The notes below the pieces were generated by a model, which saw only the letters and a program-made list of their open reading frames with translations, searched no databases and was not told the DNA's origin. The translations under genes were made by a program, and so were the position numbers. Source: Mycolicibacter sinensis (GTDB lineage: Bacteria; Actinomycetota; Actinomycetes; Mycobacteriales; Mycobacteriaceae). From it: a DNA stretch of 64,000 bases. Location: positions 62,001-126,000 of the forward strand of contig NZ_LZJK01000083.1 of assembly GCF_001667945.1 (NCBI RefSeq). The letters run 5' to 3'. Within the stretch, counting starts at the first letter, position 1. Each line of letters starts with the position of its first letter. Shown in pieces: positions 18,893 through 31,806 of the stretch.

Positions 18893-19256
18893 CTGCCATC
18901 CTCCCGTGTTAGAACCCAATTCCCCGACCCAGACTCTGGATGATTTCTCAGCCGAAGTTGAGCCAACACCGGCCCGGGCGCGGCTGTCAACCTGACCCGC
19001 AACAGTCTCACGTATGCCTGCGCTTCGTGTCGTTCATGCGGGACGGTCGGTTACGGAAACGGCCGCTGGGTCCGAAACTTGAGTCTGTAATCCGTTGCGG
19101 CGCACTCCGTTATTCGGCTACCCCTGCTGGACCATGCCGGCCGACGGGCAGGCCTCTTCACCGGCTCACGGCCGTACCTGAAGAATGATCAAGGTACTGT
19201 CGAGTCCCCGACCAATCGTGGGGTAAGCCGCTACCGGCACGAGGCCGCTGGAGCCT
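18893..19256. other. 364-bp intergenic region upstream of the PGRS gene
   Basis: No gene is visible. On the minus strand a perfect -35 hexamer TTGACA lies at 18985-18990, about 95 bp before the PGRS start. The expected -10 position has only a weak match (TTGGCT with an 18-bp spacer). The rest, up to the end of glyS, shows no repeat or RNA structure that I can support. Confidence 0.4.
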
Positions 19257-20666
<1,410 letters not shown>

Positions 20667-20745
20667 TCCTGTCTTGTCGGGGCCGCGCCGGCAACGCCGA
20701 CACGCAGAGCACCGACATCGTATCGACAGCGCCGAGCTTCTTTGA

Positions 20746-20763
20746 CATGCGTCATTACGCATG
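20746..20763. promoter_or_regulatory. Palindrome upstream of smtB, candidate SmtB operator
   Basis: CATGCGT at 20746-20752 and ACGCATG at 20757-20763 form a perfect 7-bp inverted repeat with a 4-bp spacer, in the glyS-smtB divergent region about 50 bp before smtB. ArsR/SmtB repressors bind imperfect palindromes of this scale over their own promoters, so autoregulation by zinc-responsive SmtB is likely. The site is inferred, not demonstrated. Confidence 0.5.
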
Positions 20764-20814
20764 GAACAGTGGAGCCAGCTGAAAACGGTTTCCAACATGG
20801 GCGGAGGTGGTGGG

Positions 20815-21171
20815 ATGTCCCCCCCGGCATCCGGCCTGGTCGCCGACGATCACCAGCACACCGGGCCCGCCTTCCCCGCGACGCCGCCGCGGGAGATCCT
20901 CGATGCCGCCGGCGAATTGCTGCGCGCGCTGGCCGCTCCGGTGCGCATCGCGATCGTCTTGCAGCTGCAGGAATCGCACCGCTGCGTGCACGAACTCGTC
21001 GACGCGCTCGGGGTGCCCCAGCCGCTGGTCAGTCAGCACCTGAAAATCCTGAAATCGGCTGGGGTGGTCACCGGGGAACGGTCGGGCCGCGAAGTGCTCT
21101 ACCGGTTGGCCGACCACCACCTGGCGCACATCGTCATCGACGCGGTGGCCCACGCCGGTGAGGACCGTTGA
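20815..21171 (+). CDS. smtB: ArsR/SmtB-family zinc-responsive repressor
   Basis: A 118-residue winged-helix repressor matching Rv2358. Start ATG 20815 is chosen because GGAGG lies 7 bp upstream. The frame stays open 18 codons further up, but with no such site. The recognition helix region is [19 protein letters not shown], the wing is [12 protein letters not shown], and the C-terminal helix carries [15 protein letters not shown], whose His/Asp residues are the expected zinc site between subunits. It is the first gene of a two-gene zinc-homeostasis operon with zur: high zinc releases SmtB from the operator. Confidence 0.93.
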   Translation: MSPPASGLVADDHQHTGPAFPATPPREILDAAGELLRALAAPVRIAIVLQLQESHRCVHELVDALGVPQPLVSQHLKILKSAGVVTGERSGREVLYRLADHHLAHIVIDAVAHAGEDR

Positions 21172-21560
21172 CCGCCCCGGGGGTGCGCTCCACCCGGCAG
21201 CGCGCAGCGATCTCGGCATTGCTGGAGACCATCGATGACTTCCGTTCGGCCCAGGAGCTGCACGACGCGCTGCGCGAGCGCGGGGAGAACATCGGCCTGA
21301 CCACGGTCTACCGGACACTGCAGGCAATGGCCGACGCCGGGACCGTCGACACGCTGCGCGCCGACACCGGCGAATCGGTGTACCGGCGCTGCTCGGAGCA
21401 CCATCACCACCACCTGGTGTGCCGCCACTGCGGCGCCACGGTCGAGGTGGGCGATCACGAAGTCGAGGAGTGGGCGGCCCAGATCGCCGCCGAGCACGGC
21501 TTCTCCGATGTCAGCCACACCATCGAGATCTTCGGCACCTGCGCGGACTGCAGGAAGTGA
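21168..21560 (+). CDS. zur: Zinc uptake regulator Zur (FurB)
   Basis: A 130-residue Fur-family repressor that shuts off zinc uptake genes when zinc is bound. Its TTG start at 21168 overlaps the smtB stop (TTGA), so it is translationally coupled. The winged helix is followed by the metal-binding dimer domain CSEHHHHHLVCRHCGATVEVGDHEVEEW. Structural zinc Cys-X2-Cys pairs are CRHC and the C-terminal CADC. It agrees closely with Rv2359 in sequence and length, and the smtB-zur order is conserved in mycobacteria. Confidence 0.96.
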   Translation: MTAPGVRSTRQRAAISALLETIDDFRSAQELHDALRERGENIGLTTVYRTLQAMADAGTVDTLRADTGESVYRRCSEHHHHHLVCRHCGATVEVGDHEVEEWAAQIAAEHGFSDVSHTIEIFGTCADCRK

Positions 21561-21572
21561 GCGCGGCGGCCC

Positions 21573-21965
21573 TCAGGCAGTGAGCGCCTCACGGATGTCG
21601 ACACCTTTGGCCAGCACCAGCAGGACCAGCGTGCACAGTGCGTCGTCGGTCAGGCCCGAACCCGGAAAGTTGTAGCGCAGCAACACATCCGCGGTCTTGG
21701 TGGCGCCCTTCTCCACCAGGGTGACCGTCCCGAGTTGGCTAAGCCGTGCCTGCTCGGCCGCCCGCTCACGCAGCTTCTTGGTCAGCGCCAGGTCCCAGCC
21801 CAGGATCTGGGTGAGCGACACCAGCTCCAGCTCGTCGGTGATCGGCACCACCCGCAAGGAGGCCAAGGTGGCCTCGTGGTGGACGGTCACTGCACCGTCA
21901 GGCTCCGCGTCGGTGGTCAGCACCGTGGCGAGCACGGTGGCGAGGCGGTCGGCCAGCCCCGGCAT
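21573..21965 (-). CDS. Conserved hypothetical protein (Rv2360c-like)
   Basis: A 130-residue protein whose ATG at 21965 overlaps the uppS stop (ATGA), so it is coupled to uppS. The frame continues upstream through uppS only as an out-of-frame shadow. The sequence (PGLADRLATVLATVLTT ... VPITDELELVSLTQILGWDLALTKKLRERAAEQARL) is helical, with no signal or membrane segment and no catalytic motif. Position and size match Rv2360c. Function unknown. Confidence 0.85.
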   Translation of the reverse strand: MPGLADRLATVLATVLTTDAEPDGAVTVHHEATLASLRVVPITDELELVSLTQILGWDLALTKKLRERAAEQARLSQLGTVTLVEKGATKTADVLLRYNFPGSGLTDDALCTLVLLVLAKGVDIREALTA

Positions 21966-22852
21966 CACGCCGTCCCGAACCGGCGTTGCCGAGCGGCGTA
22001 CTGTTCGCAGGCCTCCCACAGGTCGCGGCGGTCGTAGTCCGGCCACAACTTCTCCTGGAAGATGTATTCGGCGTAGGCCGCCTGCCACAGCATGAAGTTG
22101 GACGATCGCTGCTCCCCGGAGGTGCGGATCAACAGGTCGACGTCGGGCATGTCCGGCCGGTGCAGATGCCGGGCGATGGTGGCCTCGGTGATCCGGTTCG
22201 GGTTCAGCTTGCCGGCCACCGCCTCCGCGGCGATGGCCTGTGCTGCTTCGGCGATCTCGGTGCGGCCGCCGTAGTTGACGCAGTAGTTGATGGTGATGAC
22301 GTCGTTGCCGACGGTCATGGCCTCGGCGATCTCGAATTCCTTGATGACGCTGCGCCACATCTTCGGCCGCGATCCCACCCAGCGCATCCGCACACCCATC
22401 GCGTTGAGGTTTTCCCGGCGGCGGCGCACCACCTCGCGGTTGAACCCCATCAGGAACCGGACCTCCTCGGCGGAGCGCTTCCAGTTCTCCGTGGAGAACG
22501 CGTACACGGTCAACCATTTGATGCCGAGTTCGATTGCGCCGCAGGTGATATCGATCAGCACCGCCTCGCCCATCTTGTGCCCCTCGGTGCGGCCCAACCC
22601 GCGCTGAGTGGCCCAACGGCCGTTGCCGTCCATCACGACGGCGACGTGGTTGGGCAGCGACTCCGCCGGGATCTGCGGGGCCACGGCCTTGGAGGTGTGC
22701 TGCGGCGGACGGCACGGTCCCCCTCCCGGCGGAGCCGGCAGCTCGGGAAAGATCACGGGCCAGGTGGACTTATCCGGGAAGACCGGATAGTCGTCGGGCG
22801 CCGCAGGCAGTTGCGGGAAGGTGACCTTCCGATTGGCCCGATTCAACACCAT
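21965..22852 (-). CDS. uppS: Decaprenyl diphosphate synthase (cis-prenyltransferase)
   Basis: A 295-residue enzyme of the undecaprenyl-pyrophosphate synthase family, matching Rv2361c, which makes the C50 polyprenyl carrier for cell-wall synthesis. The catalytic Asp sits in [12 protein letters not shown], followed by [15 protein letters not shown], the NYCVNYGGR block and the C-terminal [21 protein letters not shown] that binds isopentenyl diphosphate. The N-terminal 70-residue extension ([19 protein letters not shown]) is typical of mycobacteria. It is coupled to the Rv2360c-like gene downstream. Confidence 0.96.
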   Translation of the reverse strand: MVLNRANRKVTFPQLPAAPDDYPVFPDKSTWPVIFPELPAPPGGGPCRPPQHTSKAVAPQIPAESLPNHVAVVMDGNGRWATQRGLGRTEGHKMGEAVLIDITCGAIELGIKWLTVYAFSTENWKRSAEEVRFLMGFNREVVRRRRENLNAMGVRMRWVGSRPKMWRSVIKEFEIAEAMTVGNDVITINYCVNYGGRTEIAEAAQAIAAEAVAGKLNPNRITEATIARHLHRPDMPDVDLLIRTSGEQRSSNFMLWQAAYAEYIFQEKLWPDYDRRDLWEACEQYAARQRRFGTA

Positions 22853-22934
22853 GTGCCCTATCCTGCCCGACCGGCACCGCGCCGCCCGCTACGAGGGCGT
22901 ATTCGCCGCGGCGACTTACCTGTTAGCGCGACGA

Positions 22935-24206
<1,272 letters not shown>

Positions 24207-24294
24207 TTAGCGGGGGTTATTCGGCCCGGGACGGCGGGTGCGACTCACATCGCCGTGCCGTGCCAGGCCCGTCGGTTGATGATGTTCTGCGAAC

Positions 24295-24813
24295 TCAGCC
24301 GGGTCGACCGGGCTGACCGGGCTGACCGGGTTGACCAGGCTGACCGCCCGGTCCGGGCGCACCGCCGGCGCCACCGGCACCGCCCGCACCGGGTTGGCCA
24401 CCGGGGCCGGCCGCACCACCGGCGCCACCGGCGCCCCCGTGGCCACCGGCGCCGCCTCGGCCACCGTCGCCGCCCTTGCCGCCCTGGCCGCCCTTGCCAC
24501 CTTGACCGCCCTTGCCACCCTGGCCGCCCTTGCCACCCTGGCCGCCCTTGCCGCCTTGGCCGCCCTTGCCGGCAGCGCCGTCCGCGCCATCGGCCCCGTC
24601 CGCTCCGTCGGCTCCATCAGCGCCCGGGGCATGAGCCGGCAACGGCGCCATGATCCCGACACCGGGGACGGGCTCGATGCCCGCCTGTGCGACCGGGCCG
24701 ACCGCCGGGACCAAGCCCGCGACCAGCAGCGCTCCCGCCGCTGCTCCGAGGCCGGCCGCGTATCGCGGCGCAGTGCTGTGCGCCCAGCGCCCCCACCCGG
24801 TGTCGTGAATCAT
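24295..24813 (-). CDS. Secreted collagen-like glycine-repeat protein
   Basis: A 172-residue protein. Residues 1-45 form a signal peptide-like segment (YAAGLGAAAGALLVAGLVPAVGPVAQA). The rest is almost pure repeat: four GAD triplets, then alternating GKG/GQG triplets over about 36 residues, then GGAGG-type sequence, and at the end a run of GQP triplets. Gly at every third position with Pro in the last block is collagen-like, which is rare in mycobacteria. The Lys-rich middle block gives a strong positive charge and faces an Asp-rich block before it. It is probably cell-surface or secreted. Function unknown. The start is the only ATG before the signal sequence. Confidence 0.75.
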   Translation of the reverse strand: MIHDTGWGRWAHSTAPRYAAGLGAAAGALLVAGLVPAVGPVAQAGIEPVPGVGIMAPLPAHAPGADGADGADGADGADGAAGKGGQGGKGGQGGKGGQGGKGGQGGKGGQGGKGGDGGRGGAGGHGGAGGAGGAAGPGGQPGAGGAGGAGGAPGPGGQPGQPGQPGQPGRPG

Positions 24814-24925
24814 TCGGCCTGCCTTCCAAATTGAGCGTTCGGATCGTGAAGTCGCATCAGCCTACCGCCGACGGGCCGGTGGTCCGCGGAAACGCACACA
24901 ATTGCCAGGTCGCCTAGGGGCGGGC

Positions 24926-25732
24926 TCAGCCGTCGCTGCCGGTGGCCCTCGAGTCGACACCCGCGTCGGCACCGGCCGCCGCGTCATATCCCGCTGGCCG
25001 CTGAACACGTTCCACCAGTGGCAATGTTCGCAACCGGCGTTCGAGGTGCCACTGCAGATGGGCGGCCACCAAGCCGCTGGCATGACTGCGGTGCGCCGCG
25101 GTGGAAAGCTCGGCGGCCTCCCAGTCGCCGTCGTGCAGCGCCGACATCAGGTCCAGTACGCCCAACGGCGGGGTGGTGGCGCCGGCCGGCCGGCAGTGCG
25201 CACAGACACTGCCGCCGGCAGCGATGTGAAACGCCCGGTGCGGGCCGGGGGTAGCGCAACGGGCGCACTCGGTCAGCGCCGGCGCCCATCCGGCCACCGA
25301 CATCGCGCGCAGCAGGTAGGCGTCCAACACCAACTCGCGGGGACGGCTGCCGTCGGCCACCGCCCGCAGCGCGCCGACAGTGAGCCGGTGCAGCGCCGTC
25401 GCCGGGGCACGCTCGGCGCCGGCGAGGCGTTCGGCGGTCTCCAGCATCACGCAGGCACAGGTGTAGCGGCCGTAGTCGCTGACGATGTCGGTGGCGAACG
25501 CGTCCACCGACACCACCTGGGTGACGATGTCGAGGTTGCGGCCCGGATGCAGCTGAACATCGATGTGGGCGAACGGCTCGAGCCGGGCGCCGAACTTACT
25601 GCGGGTACGGCGCACCCCCTTGGCCACCGCGCGGACCAATCCATGGTCGCGGGTGAGCAAAGTGACGATCCGGTCGGCCTCGCCGAGCTTGTGCTGGCGC
25701 AGCACCACCGCCCGGTCCCGGTACAGCCGCAT
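24926..25732 (-). CDS. recO: DNA repair protein RecO
   Basis: A 268-residue protein matching Rv2362c. It has the N-terminal OB-fold start (MRLYRDRAVVLRQHKLGEADRIVTLLTRDHGLVRAVAKGVRR) and a C-terminal domain with a zinc-binding set CARCATPG ... GGSVCAHC. RecO loads RecA on SSB-coated DNA with RecR. It is divergent from the amidase gene, as recO and amiA2 are in M. tuberculosis. Confidence 0.96.
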   Translation of the reverse strand: MRLYRDRAVVLRQHKLGEADRIVTLLTRDHGLVRAVAKGVRRTRSKFGARLEPFAHIDVQLHPGRNLDIVTQVVSVDAFATDIVSDYGRYTCACVMLETAERLAGAERAPATALHRLTVGALRAVADGSRPRELVLDAYLLRAMSVAGWAPALTECARCATPGPHRAFHIAAGGSVCAHCRPAGATTPPLGVLDLMSALHDGDWEAAELSTAAHRSHASGLVAAHLQWHLERRLRTLPLVERVQRPAGYDAAAGADAGVDSRATGSDG

Positions 25733-25808
25733 CGCACCAGTTTCGCATCACCGCAGGGGCGTTTCGAGGACGGTCACCGGCGTGGCACGCCGGATACTCT
25801 CGTCACCG

Positions 25809-27245
25809 ATGACCCACCCGCCCGCAGCGCCCGGGACCCGCTTTCCCACCCTCACCGAACAGCTCTACCAGCTGGCCAGCGGCGAGGTGACCTCGGTTGA
25901 CCTGGTCCGCCGGTCACTGCATGCCATCGACGCCAGCCAGTCCACACTCAACGCCTTCCGGGTGGTGTTCACCGATTCGGCGCTGCGGTGTGCCGCCGAA
26001 GCCGACCGGCGCCGGGCGGCCGGCCACCGTGCTCCGCTACTGGGCGTGCCGATCGCGGTCAAGGACGACACCGACATCGCCGGCGTGCCGACCTTCTTCG
26101 GCACCTCCGGCTACGTCCAACCCGCGCGCCACGACGCCGAAGTGGTGCGGCGACTCAAAGCCGCCGGCGCGGTGATCGTCGGCAAGACCAACACCTGCGA
26201 GTTGGGCCAGTGGCCCTTCACCAGCGGTCCGGGGTTCGGTCATACCCGCAATCCCTGGTCTCGCCGGCACACTCCGGGCGGGTCGTCGGGAGGCAGTGCC
26301 GCCGCGGTCGCCGCGGGCCTGGTCGCCGCGGCGATCGGATCCGACGGCGCCGGCAGCGTGCGCATCCCGGCCGCGTGGACGCATCTGGTGGGTATCAAGC
26401 CGCAGCGCGGCCGCATCTCCACCTGGCCGCTGCCGGAGGCGTTCAACGGCATCACCGTCAACGGGGTGCTGGCCCGCACCGTGGAGGACGCGGCGTTGGT
26501 GCTGGATGCGGCCTCGGGCAATGCCGAGGGCGACCTGCACAAACCGCCGCCGGTCACGGTGTCCGACTACGTTGGCAAGGCGCCGGGGCAACTGCGGATC
26601 GCGATGTCCACCCGCTTCCCCTATACCGGGTTTCCGGCCCGGTTGCACCCCGAGATCGGGGCCGCGCTCGAGCACGTCGCCGCTCGGCTGCGACTACTCG
26701 GGCACATCGTGCTCCCGGGCAACCCCGACTATGGGGTGCGGCTGTCGTGGAACTTTCTGTCCCGCTCCACTGCGGGTGTGCTCGATGCCGCGATCAGCCT
26801 GGGCGGCGGCGTCACGCTCGACCCACGCACGCTGGCCAACATGCGCACCGGCCGGCTGTTGTCCCAGGCGGTATTGCGTAATGCCCGCGCGCACGAGGCG
26901 AAGGACCAGCGCCGGGTGGGCTCGATCTTCCGGATCGTCGATGTGGTGCTGGCACCGACCACCGCCCAGCCGCCACCGCTGGTGCACGCATTCGACGACC
27001 TGAACGCCCTGGAAACCGACCGCGCCATAATCGCGGCCTGCCCGCTGACCTGGCCGTGGAACCTGCTGGGGTGGCCGTCGATCAACGTCCCGGCCGGGTT
27101 CACCTGCGCAGGGCTGCCGATCGGGGTGCAATTGATGGGACCGGCCAACAGCGACGGACTGCTGGTCTCGCTGGCCGCGGAGCTGGAGGGCATCAGCGGC
27201 TGGGCTGCGCAGCAACCCACACCGTGGTGGCGCATCGAGCCCTAA
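25809..27245 (+). CDS. amiA2: Amidase
   Basis: A 478-residue amidase-signature enzyme matching Rv2363. The Ser-cisSer-Lys triad is visible: Lys in GVPIAVKDDTD, and the two serines in TPGGSSGGSAAAVAAG and in GSDGAGSVRIPAAW. ATG 25809 is preferred; the frame runs up to 25563, antisense to recO. It hydrolyses amide bonds, but the natural substrate is unknown. There is no signal peptide. Confidence 0.92.
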   Translation: MTHPPAAPGTRFPTLTEQLYQLASGEVTSVDLVRRSLHAIDASQSTLNAFRVVFTDSALRCAAEADRRRAAGHRAPLLGVPIAVKDDTDIAGVPTFFGTSGYVQPARHDAEVVRRLKAAGAVIVGKTNTCELGQWPFTSGPGFGHTRNPWSRRHTPGGSSGGSAAAVAAGLVAAAIGSDGAGSVRIPAAWTHLVGIKPQRGRISTWPLPEAFNGITVNGVLARTVEDAALVLDAASGNAEGDLHKPPPVTVSDYVGKAPGQLRIAMSTRFPYTGFPARLHPEIGAALEHVAARLRLLGHIVLPGNPDYGVRLSWNFLSRSTAGVLDAAISLGGGVTLDPRTLANMRTGRLLSQAVLRNARAHEAKDQRRVGSIFRIVDVVLAPTTAQPPPLVHAFDDLNALETDRAIIAACPLTWPWNLLGWPSINVPAGFTCAGLPIGVQLMGPANSDGLLVSLAAELEGISGWAAQQPTPWWRIEP

Positions 27246-27385
27246 TACGGCCCGGCTAGCCGGTGATACGCCGAAAACCCCCCGACCTGTGACTACGGCG
27301 ACGTCATCGGCTGTCCGCTAAGCTTGGTCCGTCTTTTAGGTCTTCGTATCCACATAAAGGTGCACTGGGGAAAGGCGTCTGCAAA

Positions 27386-27724
27386 ATGGCCACTCTGTCG
27401 TTGACCAGGATCGCTGTCGCAGCCGGCAGTCTGGCTTTGTCGCTCTCCGCTGGAGCCGGGTTGGCATCGGCCGATCCCGACCTCGGGCCGATCATCAACA
27501 CCACCTGCAACTACTCGCAGGTCAACGCGGCGCTGAACGCCGAGAACCCCGCCGCGGCCGCGGAGTTCAACGCCTCCCCGATCGCCCAGACCTGGCTGCG
27601 GTCCTTCCTGTCGTCGCCGCCCGACAAGCGGCAGCGGATCGCCACCCAGATCCAGGCGATGCCGGAGGCCCAGCAGTACATCGGCACGATCACCTCGATC
27701 GCCAACTCCTGCAACAACTACTGA
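27386..27724 (+). CDS. Secreted hemophore-related (haem-binding) protein
   Basis: A 112-residue protein with a GGGGAAAGG ribosome site before ATG 27386. A signal peptide ends at LASA|DP. The mature part (ca. 82 residues) carries two cysteines, one near each end (NTTCNYSQVNAALNAENP and IANSCNNY), and helical content resembling the mycobacterial hemophore (MHB) family, in which one disulfide closes a helical bundle. A role in capturing haem iron outside the cell is inferred from the family. It is not found at this place in M. tuberculosis. Confidence 0.75.
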   Translation: MATLSLTRIAVAAGSLALSLSAGAGLASADPDLGPIINTTCNYSQVNAALNAENPAAAAEFNASPIAQTWLRSFLSSPPDKRQRIATQIQAMPEAQQYIGTITSIANSCNNY

Positions 27725-27737
27725 GCGGCGCCCCGCG

Positions 27738-28616
27738 GTGGGCCCACGCGACAAGGTCCTGATCAGCGCCGCGGAGCTCGCTGAGCTGCTGCGAGCCGGT
27801 GATCCGGTGACCCTCCTCGACGTCCGCTGGAGCCTGCAAGCCCCCGACGGCAGGCAGGCATACCTGCAGGGCCACCTGCCGGGCGCGGTGTACGTCTCGC
27901 TTGAGGACGAGCTGTCCGACCCTGCCGTCACCGGCCGGGGCCGGCACCCGCTTCCGACGGGCCGCAACCTGGAGGCCGCCGCCCGCCGCTGGGGGGTGCG
28001 GCGCGGGCAGCCGGTGGTGATCTACGACGACTGGCAGCGGGCCGCGTCCGGGCGCCTATGGTGGCTGCTGACCACCGCCGGCCTCCGGGACGTCCGCATT
28101 CTTGACGGTGGCCTGGCGGCCTGGACGGCGGCCGGCGGCGCGCTGGAGACCGGCTTCGAAACCGGTGAGGTCAGTCCCGAACCCGGCGACGTCACCCTGC
28201 TGCCCGAAGACCTCTACGACGGCATCCGCCCCACCCTGACCGCCGACGAGGCCGGAGACGGCGCCCGTTCCGGCGCCTTGGCGCTACTCGATGCCCGTGC
28301 CCCCGAACGGTTCCGCGGCGACGACGAACCGCTCGACGCGGCTGCCGGCCACATCCCCGGTGCCAAGAACCTGCCGTTCACCGCCCTGCTGGCGCCCGAC
28401 GGGACCTTCCTGCCCGACGACGAGCTCGCCCGGTTGCTGGCCGAACGCGGTATCGGCAGCGACGACACGGTGGGGGCCTACTGCGGTTCCGGGATCAGCG
28501 CAACGGTGATCGTGGCGGCGCTGGCCGCCGCCGGCCGGCCGGCCGCGCTGTTCCAGGGGTCGTGGTCGCAGTGGAGTTCGGATCCGTCCCGTCCGATTGC
28601 CCGCGGCGAAGCCTGA
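27738..28616 (+). CDS. sseB: Thiosulfate sulfurtransferase (rhodanese), SseB-like
   Basis: A 292-residue two-domain rhodanese starting at GTG 27738, 13 bp after the hemophore-like gene and probably co-transcribed. The N-terminal inactive domain (LLDVRWSLQAPDGRQAYLQGHLPGAVYVSL) is followed by a C-terminal catalytic domain with the active-site loop CGSGISA. It agrees well with Rv2291 (SseB), which lies elsewhere in M. tuberculosis, so this copy is relocated. It would transfer sulfane sulfur to a thiophilic acceptor, commonly cyanide in vitro. Confidence 0.9.
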   Translation: MGPRDKVLISAAELAELLRAGDPVTLLDVRWSLQAPDGRQAYLQGHLPGAVYVSLEDELSDPAVTGRGRHPLPTGRNLEAAARRWGVRRGQPVVIYDDWQRAASGRLWWLLTTAGLRDVRILDGGLAAWTAAGGALETGFETGEVSPEPGDVTLLPEDLYDGIRPTLTADEAGDGARSGALALLDARAPERFRGDDEPLDAAAGHIPGAKNLPFTALLAPDGTFLPDDELARLLAERGIGSDDTVGAYCGSGISATVIVAALAAAGRPAALFQGSWSQWSSDPSRPIARGEA

Positions 28617-28624
28617 GCCCTCGG

Positions 28625-30759
<2,135 letters not shown>

Positions 30760-30808
30760 CCCTGGAATGTACCCAATGCCGCTTTCCAGCGCAGGTGGCC
30801 CACCCCTT

Positions 30809-31705
30809 TTAGAAGCCCAGCCGGCCCAGCTGCTTGGGGTCGCGCTGCCAGTTCTTGGCTACCTTCACCCGCAGGTCGAGAAAAACCTTGGTGCCCAAGA
30901 GCTTTTCGATCTGGGTACGCGCAGCGGTGCCCACCTCACGCAGGCGGGCGCCACCGCGGCCGATCACGATCCCCTTCTGGCTGTCCCGTTCGACGTAGAG
31001 CACGGCGTGCACGTCGATGAGATCGTCCCGGCCTTCGCGTCGCTCCACCTCCTCGATCACCACCGCCAGGGAATGCGGCAGTTCGTCGCGCACCCCCTCC
31101 AGGGCGGCTTCCCGGATGAACTCGGCCATCAGGGTCTCTTCGGGCTCGTCGGTCAACTCGCCGTCGGGATAGAACGCCGGGCCGACCGGCAGCGCCGCGG
31201 CCAGCACATCGATCAGTACGTCGACCTGCTCGCCGGTGACGGCCGAGACCGGAATGATCTCGGCTTCCGGGGCCAGCTCGCCGACCGCGAGCAGTTGCGC
31301 GGCGATCTTGTCGCGGCTGGCCTTGTCGATCTTGGTGACGACGACGACCAGGGTGGTCTTGGGTGCCACCGTCCGGATCTGCTCGATGATCCAGCGGTCC
31401 CCCGGGCCGATCGCCTCGTCGGCGGGGATGCACAAGCCGATGACGTCGACCTCGGCGTAGGTATCGCGGACCAGATCGTTGAGCCGCTTGCCCAACAGGG
31501 TGCGTGGGCGGTGCAGGCCCGGGGTGTCGACCAGGACGATCTGGAAATCCTCTCGGTGCACGATACCGCGGATGGTGTGCCGGGTGGTCTGCGGCCGGTT
31601 CGAGGTGATCGCCACCTTCTGGCCGACCAGCGCGTTGGTCAGGGTGGACTTGCCGGTGTTCGGCCGGCCGACCAAACACACGAAGCCGGAATGGAATTCA
31701 GCCAT
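30809..31705 (-). CDS. era: GTPase Era
   Basis: A 298-residue GTPase for 16S rRNA maturation and 30S assembly. G1 is GRPNTGKST, G3 is DTPGL, G4 is TKID, and the C-terminal KH domain contains VERDSQKGIVIGRGGARLREVG. ATG 31705 aligns with the M. tuberculosis start; a GTG two codons earlier is also possible. It lies downstream of the CBS-domain protein, ybeY and phoH1 on the same strand, as in Rv2364c-Rv2368c, with a hairpin between it and the CBS gene. Confidence 0.96.
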   Translation of the reverse strand: MAEFHSGFVCLVGRPNTGKSTLTNALVGQKVAITSNRPQTTRHTIRGIVHREDFQIVLVDTPGLHRPRTLLGKRLNDLVRDTYAEVDVIGLCIPADEAIGPGDRWIIEQIRTVAPKTTLVVVVTKIDKASRDKIAAQLLAVGELAPEAEIIPVSAVTGEQVDVLIDVLAAALPVGPAFYPDGELTDEPEETLMAEFIREAALEGVRDELPHSLAVVIEEVERREGRDDLIDVHAVLYVERDSQKGIVIGRGGARLREVGTAARTQIEKLLGTKVFLDLRVKVAKNWQRDPKQLGRLGF

Positions 31706-31733
31706 GGTCACCCGCCCGGGAGTTGTTGGCCGG

Positions 31734-31784
31734 GTGTGCGGTTTGATACGCCCGCACCGGCGTGTCGCGTACCAAACCGCACAC
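31734..31784. repeat. Long hairpin, 18-bp arms, between the CBS-domain gene and era
   Basis: Arm 1 (31734-31751) and arm 2 (31767-31784) are complementary at 17 of 18 positions with a 15-nt loop. There is no T-tract, so a classical intrinsic terminator is uncertain. It may be an mRNA-processing or attenuating structure, or a copy of a dispersed intergenic palindrome. A related motif lies at 39794-39820. Confidence 0.8.
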
Positions 31785-31806
31785 TCGGCGCATGCTCATC
31801 CCCGGT

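Noticed and set aside
20667..20798. N-terminal extension of GlyS from the frame starting at 20798
   Set aside because: The added residues are Cys/Arg-rich with no homology and would cover the smtB promoter region; GTG 20666 fits the known N-terminus.
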